Shown: positions 33,304 to 44,606, counted from the stretch's first letter. The stretch is 64,000 bases of DNA from Cyanodermella asteris (GCA_900618795.1 UYJD01000004.1:1886726-1950725), one strand, 5' to 3'. The notes: generated from the sequence alone by a model not told the origin. A program made the numbers and translations.

Positions 33304-33332
33304 CACAGTGCCACCTGGAACGTGGCACTGTG
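33304..33332. repeat. perfect 11-bp inverted repeat, 7-nt loop
   Basis: CACAGTGCCAC, a loop CTGGAAC, then GTGGCACTGTG. The arms are perfectly complementary. It lies about 0.95 kb upstream of the P450-1 start. It could be an operator for a dimeric regulator, a cruciform or a chance palindrome; nothing in the sequence decides. Confidence 0.6.
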
Positions 33333-33666
33333 CCATGTCTCCCGTCCGTACAGCAAGATCAAGATCATCAATTCGACCAGCATGGAAGGTGAAGAACGTT
33401 GGCTGACGAGGAGGTTTGTCTGATCGTATGAAAGCATGCCGGTCGCTTCCACCGCTGATGGTCGGTATGCCACCACAAGCCATGTCCGCCTGAGGCCTGG
33501 ATGTGCAATACGGTGTATGGATTCGGCCTCCAGGATTCAGCGGGGTTTTGGCTTTACAATCCGACGGCGGTATCAGAACTTGGTGCCGTATGTGCACATC
33601 ACTGTCGCCAAGGGGCCATTTTTCACACTGAGTGTACGCTTCCTCTCGGTATACTGATTGAATGTC

Positions 33667-33775
33667 TATAAAAATGCATATTCCAGCACTCCATCTCGAT
33701 CACCACACTACACTACTTACTGTCGTGTCTGGAAGGCACGAACGATATATGTACACCAGTTAGACTTGAGCCATT
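33667..33775 (+). promoter_or_regulatory. TATA-box core promoter without a recognised gene
   Basis: TATAAAAA at 33667-33674 is followed by a leader rich in C, A and T (CACCACACTACACTACTTAC, about 33700-33719) and an ATG at 33776. This is the standard layout of a strong fungal promoter. The ORF after it has 65 codons and no known domain, and the next real gene starts 500 bp further on. It may drive a small or dead gene, or a non-coding RNA. Confidence 0.35.
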
Positions 33776-34277
33776 ATGGTTTCTCCCAACATGTCGGTTG
33801 CCAATGAGAGGACCGCGCAAGGCATCCACAGACTACATGGCTGCGAAGTTTTGGTGCTCGCCTTCAGCCATACACCCCATCACCTCCGGAACTTCACACC
33901 AGGAGCAACTGGTTCCACCCCATGGAGCCCAGTGCTGATGATTGCGTTTCACACAAAGACGCCCTCGAGATAAGGCCGTCCCAAGTCACTGCCAATCGAT
34001 ACGCTTATCGCGTTCATGTGGGCACTATGGGATCCCCCTGTGAGCCCGATCTCCCTGTTGTTCTGGAGCTAACACCGGATAGGAAGCCATGATCGCCTTG
34101 TGGTGGGCTACGGTTGACCCCACATATCAGTTGTACCATCCGGTAGCGTAGAGCTCGCGTATCGTTAAAGGTCTCATACCTGATTCCACCCTCCTTCGTA
34201 GTCTCCTTCTTTCGTATCCTTTCGGCCATTTTTTCCAGTCCACAAGCGGCCATTTGTCACATCTTGAGTCGTACAAG

Positions 34278-36103
34278 ATGTATGTCAGGAGTACAATCAA
34301 GGCTGTGGCCGAAGCGCCGGTATTCTATAGTGTGACCGCAGCTCTTTCAGCATGGGCCATATATGTAAGTCATGCCTTGAAGGGCTTCCAAGGTCTCAAT
34401 CTGACTCTCAATAGCTTGTCTACATTGTCATCTACCGACTTTACTTCCATCCTTATGCCAAGTACCCTGGTCCTCTTGCCGGCAGGCTATCCTCATGGTG
34501 GGGATCATGGCTCGCCTACAAAGGCGATCTGCATTTCGCCATGAAGATTTACCATGATACATATGGTATGCTCCTCGAACCGCATCTTGTGGCCATACTA
34601 ACCCTCTGCAAAGGTCCCGTTGTACGCTTTCATCCTGACAGAGTGACGTTCAATACCGAGACAGCATTGAAATGTAAGTTGCCGCGCCTCATCGGCATAA
34701 TAATATATTGACCATTCTAGCCATCTACAAGAGTCGTGAAGTCAGGAAGTCGAAGGCTTACAGCACTTGGATCTCTACTGTGGGAATCCAGCACATCATC
34801 AATGCCATCGACAAGAAGATCCACGCACGCAAGAACTTGCAGTTCCGCCAGATCCTTCATCCGGAGAGGGTCAAAGGATACGAGGCTTACTGGCTCCGCT
34901 TCGCTGACGAGCTCGTGGACACCCTTGCGCCTCTGACCGAGAAGCCCGGCTGAACAGATGCACGCAACTTCCACATGTTCGGTGAGATTTGCAAAATCGC
35001 TACATGATACTAAGGAAACATTCTGACGATCACAGTGGAGCGAATGATGCTTGACCTGATGGGAAAGGTCGGATTCGGTCGTGAAATGGAAGCCCAGGCC
35101 ACAAAGCAATACGACTTCCTCATCGGAGTCCTTGCCAGCACAGCAAAGTGGAACGCTGTCAACATCCAGTCCCTCAGCATCTCCAAATTCTATCTCAGCG
35201 AGATCTTGTACCCGTTGCAATTTCTCTTCAAGCACAAGTCCTTTCAGCAAGTCAAGGATTTCTGCGCCACCCGAGTTGCACAGAAAACGCCCCCAGACAG
35301 CATGTTTGCTGAGCTGGTCGATATCCAAGAGAAGGAGAACGGCCCCGACATACCCGTGAAAGAGATGTGGGTCGACTCGACTGTATTGATGAGTCTGCGT
35401 AAGTTCTGACACGGTATCTGCACGGCGTAAGCATGCATGCTGACACGCAACAGTATCTGACCAGGTCGGATCCTCGTTCTGCGCCACGACCTTCTATCTC
35501 AGCAGGAACCCGAAGGCGTTAGAACGCTTGACGCAGGAGATCCGGTCGACATTTTCGTCGCCAGATCAGATCCACTCTGGCGAGCTGCTCGAGTCTTGCC
35601 GTTACCTGGACTCGACCATCAAGGAGGGCTTGCGCATGACACCTACAATCGGAGGAGCTCCCTGGCGAGAAGTCCTCCCTCAAAGCATGCGCATCGATGA
35701 CCAAGTCATTCCCCGCGGTCTGGACGTCGCAGTGGGCATCTACTCGATTCACCACAACGAGGAGTACTACCCCGACTCATACGCATTCCTGCCCGAACGC
35801 TGGCTCGGAGAAGACCCCAAGACGGACCTCTCCATCGCCGAAGCCGCATGGAGCCCGTTCTCCCTTGGCTCGCGGTCGTGCGTGGCCCAGGCAATGGCGA
35901 CGCTCCAGCTCAAGGGTTTCATCGCCAAGCTCGTGTGGAGCCTGGACATGTCGATTCCAGAAGATCCCAAGATCGCGGCCGTTGGAGGCGGTATACCCGG
36001 TTCAAAGCACGGCAGACACAGGCCTGGCGAGTATCAGCTCAGGGACTTCATCACGGGCCAGTGTGATGGTCCTTATCTGCATTTCCGACGCCGTATCGAT
36101 TAG
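34278..36103 (+). pseudogene. cytochrome P450 (P450-1), one internal stop
   Basis: Six exons (34278-34364, 34415-34565, 34614-34673, 34721-34981, 35036-35398, 35454-36103), all GT-AG with consistent phases, give 523 codons. Microsomal monooxygenase features are present: N-terminal membrane anchor (VFYSVTAALSAWAIYLVYIV), Pro-rich hinge YAKYPGPLAGRL, K-helix EGLR, PERW and a haem loop PFSLGSRSCVAQ with the Cys ligand; the usual Gly two residues after Cys is Ala. The I-helix segment (SDQVGSSFCATTF) lacks the canonical AGxDT, so it may be degenerate or specialised. Codon 177 (34951-34953) is TGA inside exon 4, just after DTLAPLTEKPG, with coding sense resuming (TDARNFHMF). Exons 2, 3 and 6 have the same lengths as exons of P450-2 at 39.4-41.2 kb. 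The substrate is unknown. Confidence 0.8.
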
Positions 36104-37009
36104 AGTTCCGAAGACGGCCCGGGAACATGGAGAAGCTGGAGATGATGCTCAGCAAAGACTGTTATTGGTTGAAAGACGGCTCCATATTCATATAGCAACA
36201 GACGTTAGACGTGTGCCAAGTCACAGCTGCAACGAATCTCTTTTCGCACTACTGACTTTCGGGAGGCTGCAGACAACTTGTATCAACTGATCAGCTTGCC
36301 ACTGCCAGTGACTGCGACTCAAGATCAGCGGCGCGATTCCATATCTTCATGCGGTAAGCTGACGTTATACCCCGATGAATCGCTGTCAGCAAGCGCGATG
36401 ATGATGCGCCTCATGCTTAGACGTCGTTGCTGATCGATGCGCGCCGTTGAATGCTTTCCACAAACGGTGTCGATCGGCCCCCCACAGAAGGTTTAGAACC
36501 AACATCAGCCGAATCAAGGTTTGGAGAAATAGTCGCCGATTGGGCGCGGAAGATCTCCCAAACCTGCGCTGCCGCGGGCGCTGAGTCGCTAGATAGTCGG
36601 ACACTCTTGACTCGAGCCCTCAGCTTCTTCACCGTCCGGAGGAGCAACCAGGGCAAGTTGTCTCCCGAGCAAAGTGCCTGCAGGGGCTTCCTGCAGTGCA
36701 ATGATGACGGACTAGTTCAGATTCATGATGGAAATGCGGCTAGCGAGTCGCTGATAAGCGGCCAAGGATGTGGCCACTTGGTGCGACCTTGCCTACAGTA
36801 GCTCTATCTGGGCACAATCTACCTGCACAAGTGGCGGGTCTTTTTGCAAAGGTCACGACTCTGTCGCATTGTCAGTGAGGCCTCTTCCTTCAACTTTGCT
36901 GTGGCCGGCCGCCCGTAGTTTCTTCGTGGCTTCTGGATTTACCATTTCAAACCCTGCAGTAGCACGGCAGCTACTTGCGAAATCGACCCACCTGCAGCCC
37001 GTCCGGACG
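36104..37009. other. intergenic region between P450-1 and the MFS gene
   Basis: A 0.9-kb region upstream of the transporter. ORFs such as 36451-36801 (plus) have no recognisable domain, and no Zn2Cys6 regulator pattern (six spaced Cys) is present. I see nothing else. Confidence 0.4.
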
Positions 37010-39101
37010 ATGTCGGGTGGCAATGAACCTATACTCAGCCTGCCCTTCAGCCAACACGGTAGCCGTCCGGCTAGCGAGACCACGACGATGCCCGACAGGA
37101 GCCGACACCATGCAGATGACAGCAAAGTCAAGATTGAGGAGGATCAAGCAGACGAAAGTGTCAGAGAAGACGACCTCGAAGCCGAGTCTTACCTGTCTGG
37201 ATGGAGACTGTACTGCTCTGTGACTGGGTACGAGGAGTTACTGCTATCCTAGCCCGAAGAGGCAGTGTAACGAATGTAAACTGACCACGTGCTTCTTCAA
37301 AGTGTGCTACTGGCGACCTTCCTTGCCATGATGGAGGCTTCAGTGGTTGCCACGGCGTTGGTCGGCATCACCAATGACTTGCAAGACTTCAAACTCAGCG
37401 CCTGGATTGTCAATGCTTACCTTGTGACTTTCACAAGTACGCTTTAGTCTCCCCTTCAACCCCTCCTTCCTTATCTGGGAGTTCCTTTTCGGTTTCTGAC
37501 ATCTGATTGCTTTCTCCAGGTTTCATGCTCATTTGGATTCAATTCAGCCATGTTATGGGAAGACGGGCTCTTCTCACCGTGGCGTTCTGCATTTTCATCA
37601 CATTTTCTGGAGCTTGTGCTGGTGCTCAGACTTCTCTTCAACTGTAAGTCTCGCAGTGGGAACCCGCTGAAATTACCTTGGTACTGATGCCAGTGAGTAT
37701 CATCTTTCGAGCTTTCCAAGGTATCGGCGGCGCTGGCGTCTCCAATATCTCCACTGTCCTACTGGGCGAAATGGTGCCGCCCGGGCAGTGGCCCAAGTAT
37801 ATCGCGATGGTATCGGTAACCTTTGCCTTTGCATATGGCGTTGGACCCCTGGTTGGAGGGGCAATCGTCAGTTACACCACATGGCGTTGGATTTTCTGGA
37901 TCAAGTAAGGCGCTCCTTCACCGTCTTCGTACAATTCAGCCAACAGGACTAACCCCGGACTCAAAGTGTGCCAGCAGCGGCATTGACTCTAATCTTCATG
38001 CTATTAAGTCTACCTTCACGCTTTCCCCACCACAACGACCCACACCACAAAAGGGACGCCCGTGCTTCCGCAAAGAAGCTGGATCTCTTGGGCGGCTTTC
38101 TGTTCCTGGGTGGCGCCGTGCTGCTCGTCACAGCCTTTCAAAGGGCTGATGTTGATTGGAAGTGGTCTTCGGCCACAAGCATATGCCTCCTGGTATTTTC
38201 AGTGGTTGCCTTTGTATCATTTGCCCTGTGGGAGCGGCGCATCACCTTGTCAACGTCGCCCTGGTACCACTCTTCACATGGAAATTCGCCACACGAAGAC
38301 CGATCGCCCTCTTTCTGTAAGTCTCTTCGTAACGAATGTATCGTCGCTCCGGGATGATCTGATACTGTCCAGTTCCTTTCTTTTGACAGCCTTTCCATTC
38401 AATAGTTCCACTGTGGCACTTACCGAGCGCTTTCAGATCGTGGATGATCTGAGTGCGTTCGGCGCAGGTGTCCGGTTGCTACCTTTCATCGTTGTCAATC
38501 CTCTTGTTAGCGTATTTGGTGCGCTTATTGTGGCACGATTAAAGATGAAGCATGCGTATGCCTTGCTCGTCGGCGTTGGCTTTCAGTTAATCGGCCTTGT
38601 CTGTTTTATCACGGCAGTACCAGATGTTCGGAATGGACCACCTAGCGTTATCTACGGATTCCAAGTCCTGTTGGCTACGGGCTTGGGCATCAACAACACT
38701 CTCGTCACGACAGCGGTTCCATTTGTGGTTGATAAGTCTCTGGCACGTGAGTTTACCACCTCCGGACGGCGTCGTGGTTGCCTTCCTCACGTAAGAAATG
38801 TTCTGACCAGTTTATAGCCACGGCCATGGGCACAGGCATGCAGTTTCGATATCTTGGTGCAGCATTGGGCCTTGGCACCTTGACAGCGGTTTTCAACTCG
38901 CGACTCAAAGTTGGACTATCAGACATACTCTCGCCATCACAACTCGCCACGATCCTTGAATCAACAGCTGCAGTGAAGACTTTGCCGGTCGAGCTCCAAG
39001 AGCCTGTGCGAGAGGTTTTCTACCAGAGCTTTCGAGCAGAGTGGATGACTTCCATTGGATTCGTTGCAGCCCAGGTCCCAGTAGCTCTAGCCCTGCTTTG
39101 A
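37010..39101 (+). pseudogene. MFS drug/metabolite exporter (EmrB/DHA2 type), one frameshift
   Basis: Seven exons: 37010-37227, 37303-37436, 37520-37643, 37698-37904, 37967-38316, 38373-38746 and 38818-39101. The protein is a 14-TM-type major facilitator of the fungal efflux family often found in secondary-metabolite clusters. Key segments are a hydrophilic N-terminus, TM1 VLLATFLAMMEASVVATAL, TM2 SAWIVNAYLVTFTS, motif LIIFRAFQGIGGAGVSN, motif C-like AYGVGPLVGGAI, and WRWIFWINVPAA. In exon 5 the frame used through WERRITLSTS stops fitting, and the expected VPLFTWKF...RRPIALF continues in another frame. A single base is missing near 38258-38262, and the exon length also disagrees by one with the flanking phases. 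The rest is complete, ending AQVPVALALL. The location between two P450s suggests export of their product. Confidence 0.8.
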
Positions 39102-39435
39102 GCCTGGAGGATGCAAGGGCACGGAAACAGCCAGGAATCTAAACAACAACATGACAATCAGTGGTCTGAACTTTCTGCAGCATCTTCGGCGTGGATTCTC
39201 TCACGTGTCCATTTTTGTGGAATCATGTCGTTGCGCTGTCCTTCCTGTTTGGGTTGCCTCTGTACCATAACTCATTTTAGCATAGATAGACGATATAGAC
39301 AGGACTTCGGCTCGGGCTGGAAGAAGGACTAAAGTGATGAAACAGAGGTGTCGAAAGCGATACGGTCGATGGAAGTTGCAATGCAAACATCCATCTCCAC
39401 CCGTTCGTGCATCGAAGGCACATTCTCCGTTTGTC
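39102..39435. other. convergent intergenic region, MFS / P450-2
   Basis: A 334-bp stretch holding the 3' flanks of two convergent genes. I see no gene, repeat or clear terminator structure. Confidence 0.45.
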
Positions 39436-41209
39436 TCAATTACGAGCACGGAATTGCAGCATGGGACCTTCATGCAAAGCTCCGATGAAAGCCTTGATCT
39501 GGTACTCGTTGACATGTCGCCTGCCCGGATGCTTCGCGGTGAGCGAGCCTTCACACAAACGGCCCTCTGGCCCATCGGGTATCTTGAAGTCGAGCATCCA
39601 AATAGCCTTGGCAACCAGAAAAGTCATCTCTGCATATGCCAGGTTCATGCCCGCACAGTTGCGACTTCCAAGCGAAAACGGCTTGAAGGCAGCTCGGGCC
39701 TCCCGCAGACGTTCTCGAAACTTGCCGTTGTCGAGGAAACGCTCGGGGATGAACGTGTATGGTTCGGGGTAGATGTCTTCCGACTTGAATAGACTATACA
39801 GTGACACGCCCATGTTGGTGCCAACTGGGACGTAGTTCTCGTCCACTACCAGTCCACCCTGGCCGGCTTCCCTCCAGAGAGCGTTGGAGACAGGCGTGTT
39901 TAGACGCATCGATTCATCGATGACTGCTCGAAGGTACAAGCAGCTGGACAGTGCAGGTCCGAGGCGAATTTCATCGCCGGAGGAGAATGTTCTTGTAAGC
40001 TCTTCGAGCAGCTTCGTATGACAGTCGGGGTACCGTGAAAGGTAGAGGAACACGCCCGATAACGTAGTTGTCGATGACTCGGATCCTGTATGTGCATCAG
40101 CGAATTGTCAAAGACCTTGTTTTGATTACCCACCAGCAAGCAGAAAGAACCTGCTCTCCGCCCACAAGTCATCCGGCCTAAATACGTCTCCTGTCTCTTC
40201 GTCTTCAGTTTCGATGACAAATGAAACCAGGTCGGGCTGGGCGTCTCGAGCCAGCTCAGCTCTTTTCTGGATCATGTCACGAACAAATGCACCGTGGCGC
40301 TCTTGGGACCATGAGCCCTTCGCTCTCAGATACTTGTGTACGTTGAACCGGCGCAGCTCCGGGTGCTGGGCATACAGACCCGAGATCATGGTGCCGGTCT
40401 TCAGCCCGAGCAGGATACCACGATTCGTTTCTTCTGTTTGTAGGTTGAACGATCGGCCAAAACCAAACGCGCCCATGATGTCGACGGTGAAGTACCTAAT
40501 ACGGTCGCTCATGTTGTGCGGAGCCGACCATGCATCTTTGCTGGCGCCCTCGGAGTTCGGTAACAAGGCCGCAATAAATTCGTCGGTGCTCTGGAGCACG
40601 ACATGTTCGAACTTGCGCACAAATTGTTCAGAGAAGCCGGGGCTGAGAGCTTTGCGTTTCAGTCGATGAACGGCTTTGTCTATGGCCGTGAAAATGTTCG
40701 GATGACCCGGGATGGGATCAGTCGCAGCGTAGCCTGCAGATTTTCTGGCATTTCGTGACAGATATATGGCTGTCAGACTTATAAGTTTGAGCTCGATATA
40801 CGAAGAAATTTCACTGACTGTTCAATGCCTTGGATGTGTTGAAAATGAGCTTGTTGGGTCCAATGCGAACTACCGGGCCTAGCTTCGCTTGTTAGAACTC
40901 GCCTTCTGTAGATGGGGCGGCTGACGTGCCGTATAGTTGATGCAGTAGCTTCTCCTGCACATGCAGATTGCCTCGTGCGATGTGGTAGGTGATGTAGAAG
41001 TCAGTAAGTTTTGCGATGAGAGGGCCAGGATACTTTGCTAAAGGGTGGAGCTTCCATTGATAGATGAAAGCCGCCAACAGCTATGCGAGACGATCGTCAG
41101 TGATTCTTGCGCTGCTTGAACATTGAGTCAACACGACGCTCACCAAACAGGCCCCACTGAAAGCGACATATTGAAGCGAATATGATTCGATTAGCAAGCT
41201 TTTGACCAT
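39436..41209 (-). CDS. cytochrome P450 (P450-2), intact paralogue of P450-1
   Basis: Five exons: 41209-41144, 41080-40930, 40878-40819, 40769-40134 and 40085-39436, giving 520 residues. Visible are the N-terminal anchor (YVAFSGACLLLAAFIYQW), hinge LAKYPGPLIAKL, YGPVVRIGPNKLIF, I-helix LLAGSESSTTTLSG, K-helix ESMR, PERF and haem loop FKPFSLGSRNCAGMN with the Cys ligand. The I-helix has Ser-Glu-Ser-Ser where most P450s have Gly-x-Asp-Thr. Intron 2 (40929-40879) is only frame-consistent with a GC donor and AG acceptor, with branch point CTAAC. Exon lengths 151, 60 and 650 equal those of P450-1 and four intron positions and phases are shared, so the two genes are paralogues. It is likely an ER-anchored monooxygenase of secondary metabolism or detoxification; the substrate is unknown. 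Confidence 0.85.
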
Positions 41210-42187
41210 GACGACGGATCCTGATCATACAATAACAGAAAAACAAGATCACAGCAACCCGTATGATTCTCTCGATTTGGTAGAAGTGAGTGATGCTTAT
41301 CACAATTGTTGCACAGGGCAACACCTCGACGACACCGATCCGAACACATGGCTGTCCCGCTTTGGCGACTATAATTCGAACGCCAATAATTGAAATACAA
41401 ATGCAAAGAGCCGGCGGCAGTGACAAGGCTGGTTAGACCAGAATGTGGCATTACTGGGATCAATGGCCGCTTCGCTTAACGCCACCGGGCATTGGACTCC
41501 AAACGGACAAGCCTTGTGCTACTTCCATCGCAGCGACTGTGCCACAGACAATATCCTGTCCGAAATCAAACGATCGTCTACAGCTGCAAGTAGTCTCCCG
41601 ATCATGGTGAACACGCCAAGTCGACGGCTCGCCGGCACCAACAGGCCGTGAGGCATATCAATGTCAGGCTCGTGCAGTTAGTAAAAACGCGGTCTCGATT
41701 GTAGACTGTCATCCGAGCAGCCACAACGCTAATACCCCGCATTCGTCGTCACTATGCTTGCCATTCAATTCCGACGTAAGTTCCCGTCGCAACGAATTGG
41801 ACAAGTACAGGCCAAGGTTGAACGAAGAGTCAGGACGTTGGCTGGCTGTGGACCTGCTGCTTTGCCTGAATCGTAAACGACACTGAGAACAGTTGAGGGT
41901 CGAGTCATGCACGTGACTGTATCCGGGCTTGGAGACTCTCCTGCAAATTAGTGGCCGGGCCCACTGAAGCCGCCTGCTAGGCAAGTAAGGCTCACGTCAC
42001 GTGTAAACCCGTTCCATAGGTACCCAGTCTTGACTGACAGCGCAGGATCATTCACCGACATGGTTCCTCCGACTTGGTATTCATACCATCCTGAAAATGC
42101 ACAGGATAGATGGGGTTCCAGTGCATGACGTCTCGGAAACCAGATTGGAGACAATTGCAACAATGCCCGCTGGAGGTCGACACATCA
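41210..42187. other. intergenic region upstream of P450-2
   Basis: A 1-kb region holding the P450-2 upstream region and the 3' flank of the HET-domain gene. Short ORFs on both strands (for example 41984-41709 minus) have no recognisable features. I see no gene. Confidence 0.4.
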
Positions 42188-44606
42188 TTAATCAAGCTCC
42201 ATCACAGGATTTGCGGACATGAATTGGGCCTGAGGCAATGACTCGGCGTCTGTAGATGATGGTTTGGTAGCGGGACGGCGGTGATTCCGCTTTTGACGAA
42301 AGAAGCTATACGGCGTACGCGGTGGCTTATTATGCCTTGTTGTAGCCGCGGACATTGAAACATCAACAGCGATAGCGGTCCTGGAGCTATCGAACCAGCT
42401 CTCGACGAGTGTTACTCGGTTTCGCCGCTCATCATGGTGGTAATATCTTGTCGGCCGTCCGAATCCGATTCTTCCAAAGCAGCTTGTTACCTTTTCGAAA
42501 TGTTTTTTGCACAAGTCACACTCATATTGTGCTTGTGGCCAATGATGGGGACATCTCATCTCCATACTTGATGCCCGTTTTTCGACCTCGTATCTGCACT
42601 GGACGGTGCCGAGCATATTTCCGGGGCCGAGCAATACGATAAGGCTTTGTGATCTTAGATCGTAATTGGGGCTGTCGAGCACTGTTATGACATCGCTTAC
42701 GTCGTTACTGGTGTGGTTGAAGAGCTCGTCTTGTGGCTCAAATTTTGTAGATGCCGGGCTGTTAGAGCTCCTGAAGTGACCGCTCAGCGCGCTGCTGGTG
42801 AGGGTCATGAAATCTTTATCTTTTCCGGGTTGGGTCGAGCCCGAGGTATCAACCCTTCCGAAGCTGTCACCATGAAGGAAACCTGCATATGAAGAATGGT
42901 GGCACTGGAAATCATCATCTACATTTATAGAGTTGATGAAGAATGCTCGTGCGACGTTCATATCATTGCGCTTTGGCAAGATCGGTGATTGGCGAACCAA
43001 AACATCAGTGTAGTCGTATTTGAGCCCCAGGGTTCGCGAGTTCCATTGAGCTCCTACGCGTGCAAAGTGCTTCTCTTGGCCGGGTAAGCGCAACAAATCG
43101 ATTGTTACGCAATAGTCTGATGCTTCAGGTAACGACGATGGATCGGAGAGACAGTTGAGCCTTGCTGTGAAGACGTCGTTCTTTCGAATGGCAAGCGGCA
43201 AAGATATAGACAAACCCGAACTGGTCATCGACGCGAAGGATGGTTGCGCCCAAATTTTGAAAGGAGATAAACTTGCCACATAGCCTGAACATTGATGGAG
43301 ATGCCGCGAAAAGGCCATGTAAGGCCTCAGGCCGCGTTGCAGGATCTGTCCAAGCGAATATCGACTGATCATCCGTCTCTTGGAAAATCTGCTCCTGCAG
43401 GCGTATAAACGATCGTGTGCCCTCCCCGTACAGAAGAGCCATATTGACGCCGAATATTCCGAGAAGGCAATAAGCAAGATCCTCGACTCTAGTTGTTCTA
43501 CGGGATGACGCCCACGAAAGTCGCTGGGCAACGCTGACATGGCGAACGCTCGTAGTCCCCATCAGAACTTCTTCCAAGATCCCGGTGAATTTGGAGAGCT
43601 GGTCGGCGAGACTTTGCTTGCTTCCAAGGAAATTCCAGTCCTTGTCAAAAAATCGAACCTCTCGTGGTGCCAGTAGCTCCTGCAACGTCCAACCCCGACC
43701 CAGCCAACGACAGTCCTGCATGCGTTGCACGTCTTGTATGGGACGATGGGAGCGATCGATTTTGTCGGCAGTATTGTGATTGCCTGGTGTCGACTCGTCA
43801 GCCGAATCATCAGATGAAGTTTCTTGACGCTGTCGATATGCCAACCCGACCGATGTACTCCGTGCTACATTTTCAGTGTCATCCCGATCAAGGTCTGGTG
43901 ATGCAGTGTTCACTGTCACGCCCAAAACATGAAGCTCAGACGGTTTGGCTATGACCGCATCGAGCGCGACACGTTCCGTCCGACCCTCACGGTCTGAAGG
44001 CCATTCGCTGCTCCCATCTCGTGTTCCGTAGCTTCCGCCACCTTCCGGGGCCGCTTCGCTCCTTTCTTCGGAGGGCGGCTTCCAGTCGAAGATTGTCTTC
44101 CGCGCCGTCTGGGCCGGTGCAGTCGGTAAAGCTGGAGGGGCAGAGTGAGCAAAATAAAGAAGCCTCGCAGGCGGTTGTGAGGCCCAAGCGCGTCTAGAAG
44201 TCCCACGGCGTAGGACCAGCTGCTCACGGCGACGAATCAGCTGCTTGGCGGAAGTTGGTTGCTGCTCTGCGACCAAGTCTGCAAGCCACACGTAGCAAAT
44301 GACGGACCTTTCGTACCAGGCGTACATGGAATTGATCGCTTCAGACAGTTCTGCGCTGCTGCTTTTGTCGATGCAACAAGTATCTACCCAGACCCATGAT
44401 AGGCCGTCGGTCTGTGCCTGTCCACACGCCAGTTCGAGCTTTTTCCAACCCTGCTTGGACTTTGCGGCCTCGAGATTGTCAGAAATCGCCAAATCCTGGA
44501 ATCTAAGTTCATCCTCATCCCAGGTATGGCTGAGGATCGCATAAGGAGGAATCGCATCACCGAAGAAGTCTTTGATCTTGTATGTCTTGACGTTGACGAG
44601 CCACAT
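42188..44606 (-). pseudogene. HET-domain protein gene, broken
   Basis: The N-terminal HET domain is clear: MWLVNVKTYKIKDFFG at the start, then PPYAILSHTWDEDELRFQDL, WVWVDTCCIDKSSSAELSEAI, NSMYAWYERSVICYVWLAD and GRGWTLQELLAPREVRFFD. Further on are LAYCLLGIFGVNMALLYGEG and DDQSIFAWTDP. HET domains execute heterokaryon incompatibility in filamentous ascomycetes. A segment of about 170 residues, rich in Ser, Arg, Asp and Pro, interrupts the domain between VWLAD and GRGWTLQ, where relatives have a short linker. The C-terminal half continues in a different overlapping frame on the same strand, so the gene carries about one break and is probably non-functional. The start at 44606 fits the family's MWL opening. 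Composition matches the neighbours, so I see no sign of recent transfer. Confidence 0.75.

Larger units (their letters stand above)
31725..34277. other. 2.5-kb intergenic region upstream of P450-1
   Basis: No gene can be supported. It contains a perfect 11-bp hairpin (33304-33332) and a strong TATA element with a pyrimidine/CA-rich leader (33667-33775), both listed separately. The TATA is followed by a 65-codon ORF (33776-33973, MVSPNMSVANERTAQG...) without signal peptide or recognisable domain. Minus-strand ORFs between 32.6 and 33.6 kb overlap one another in several frames and look non-coding. Confidence 0.4.

Noticed and set aside
21203-36103. Repeat-induced point mutation as a general cause of the lesions
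   Set aside because: Only the epoxide hydrolase change clearly fits CpA to TpA. The CYP505 stop may come from a Tyr codon, P450-1 would be CpG to TpG, and others are indels. RIP also normally leaves many changes per gene.
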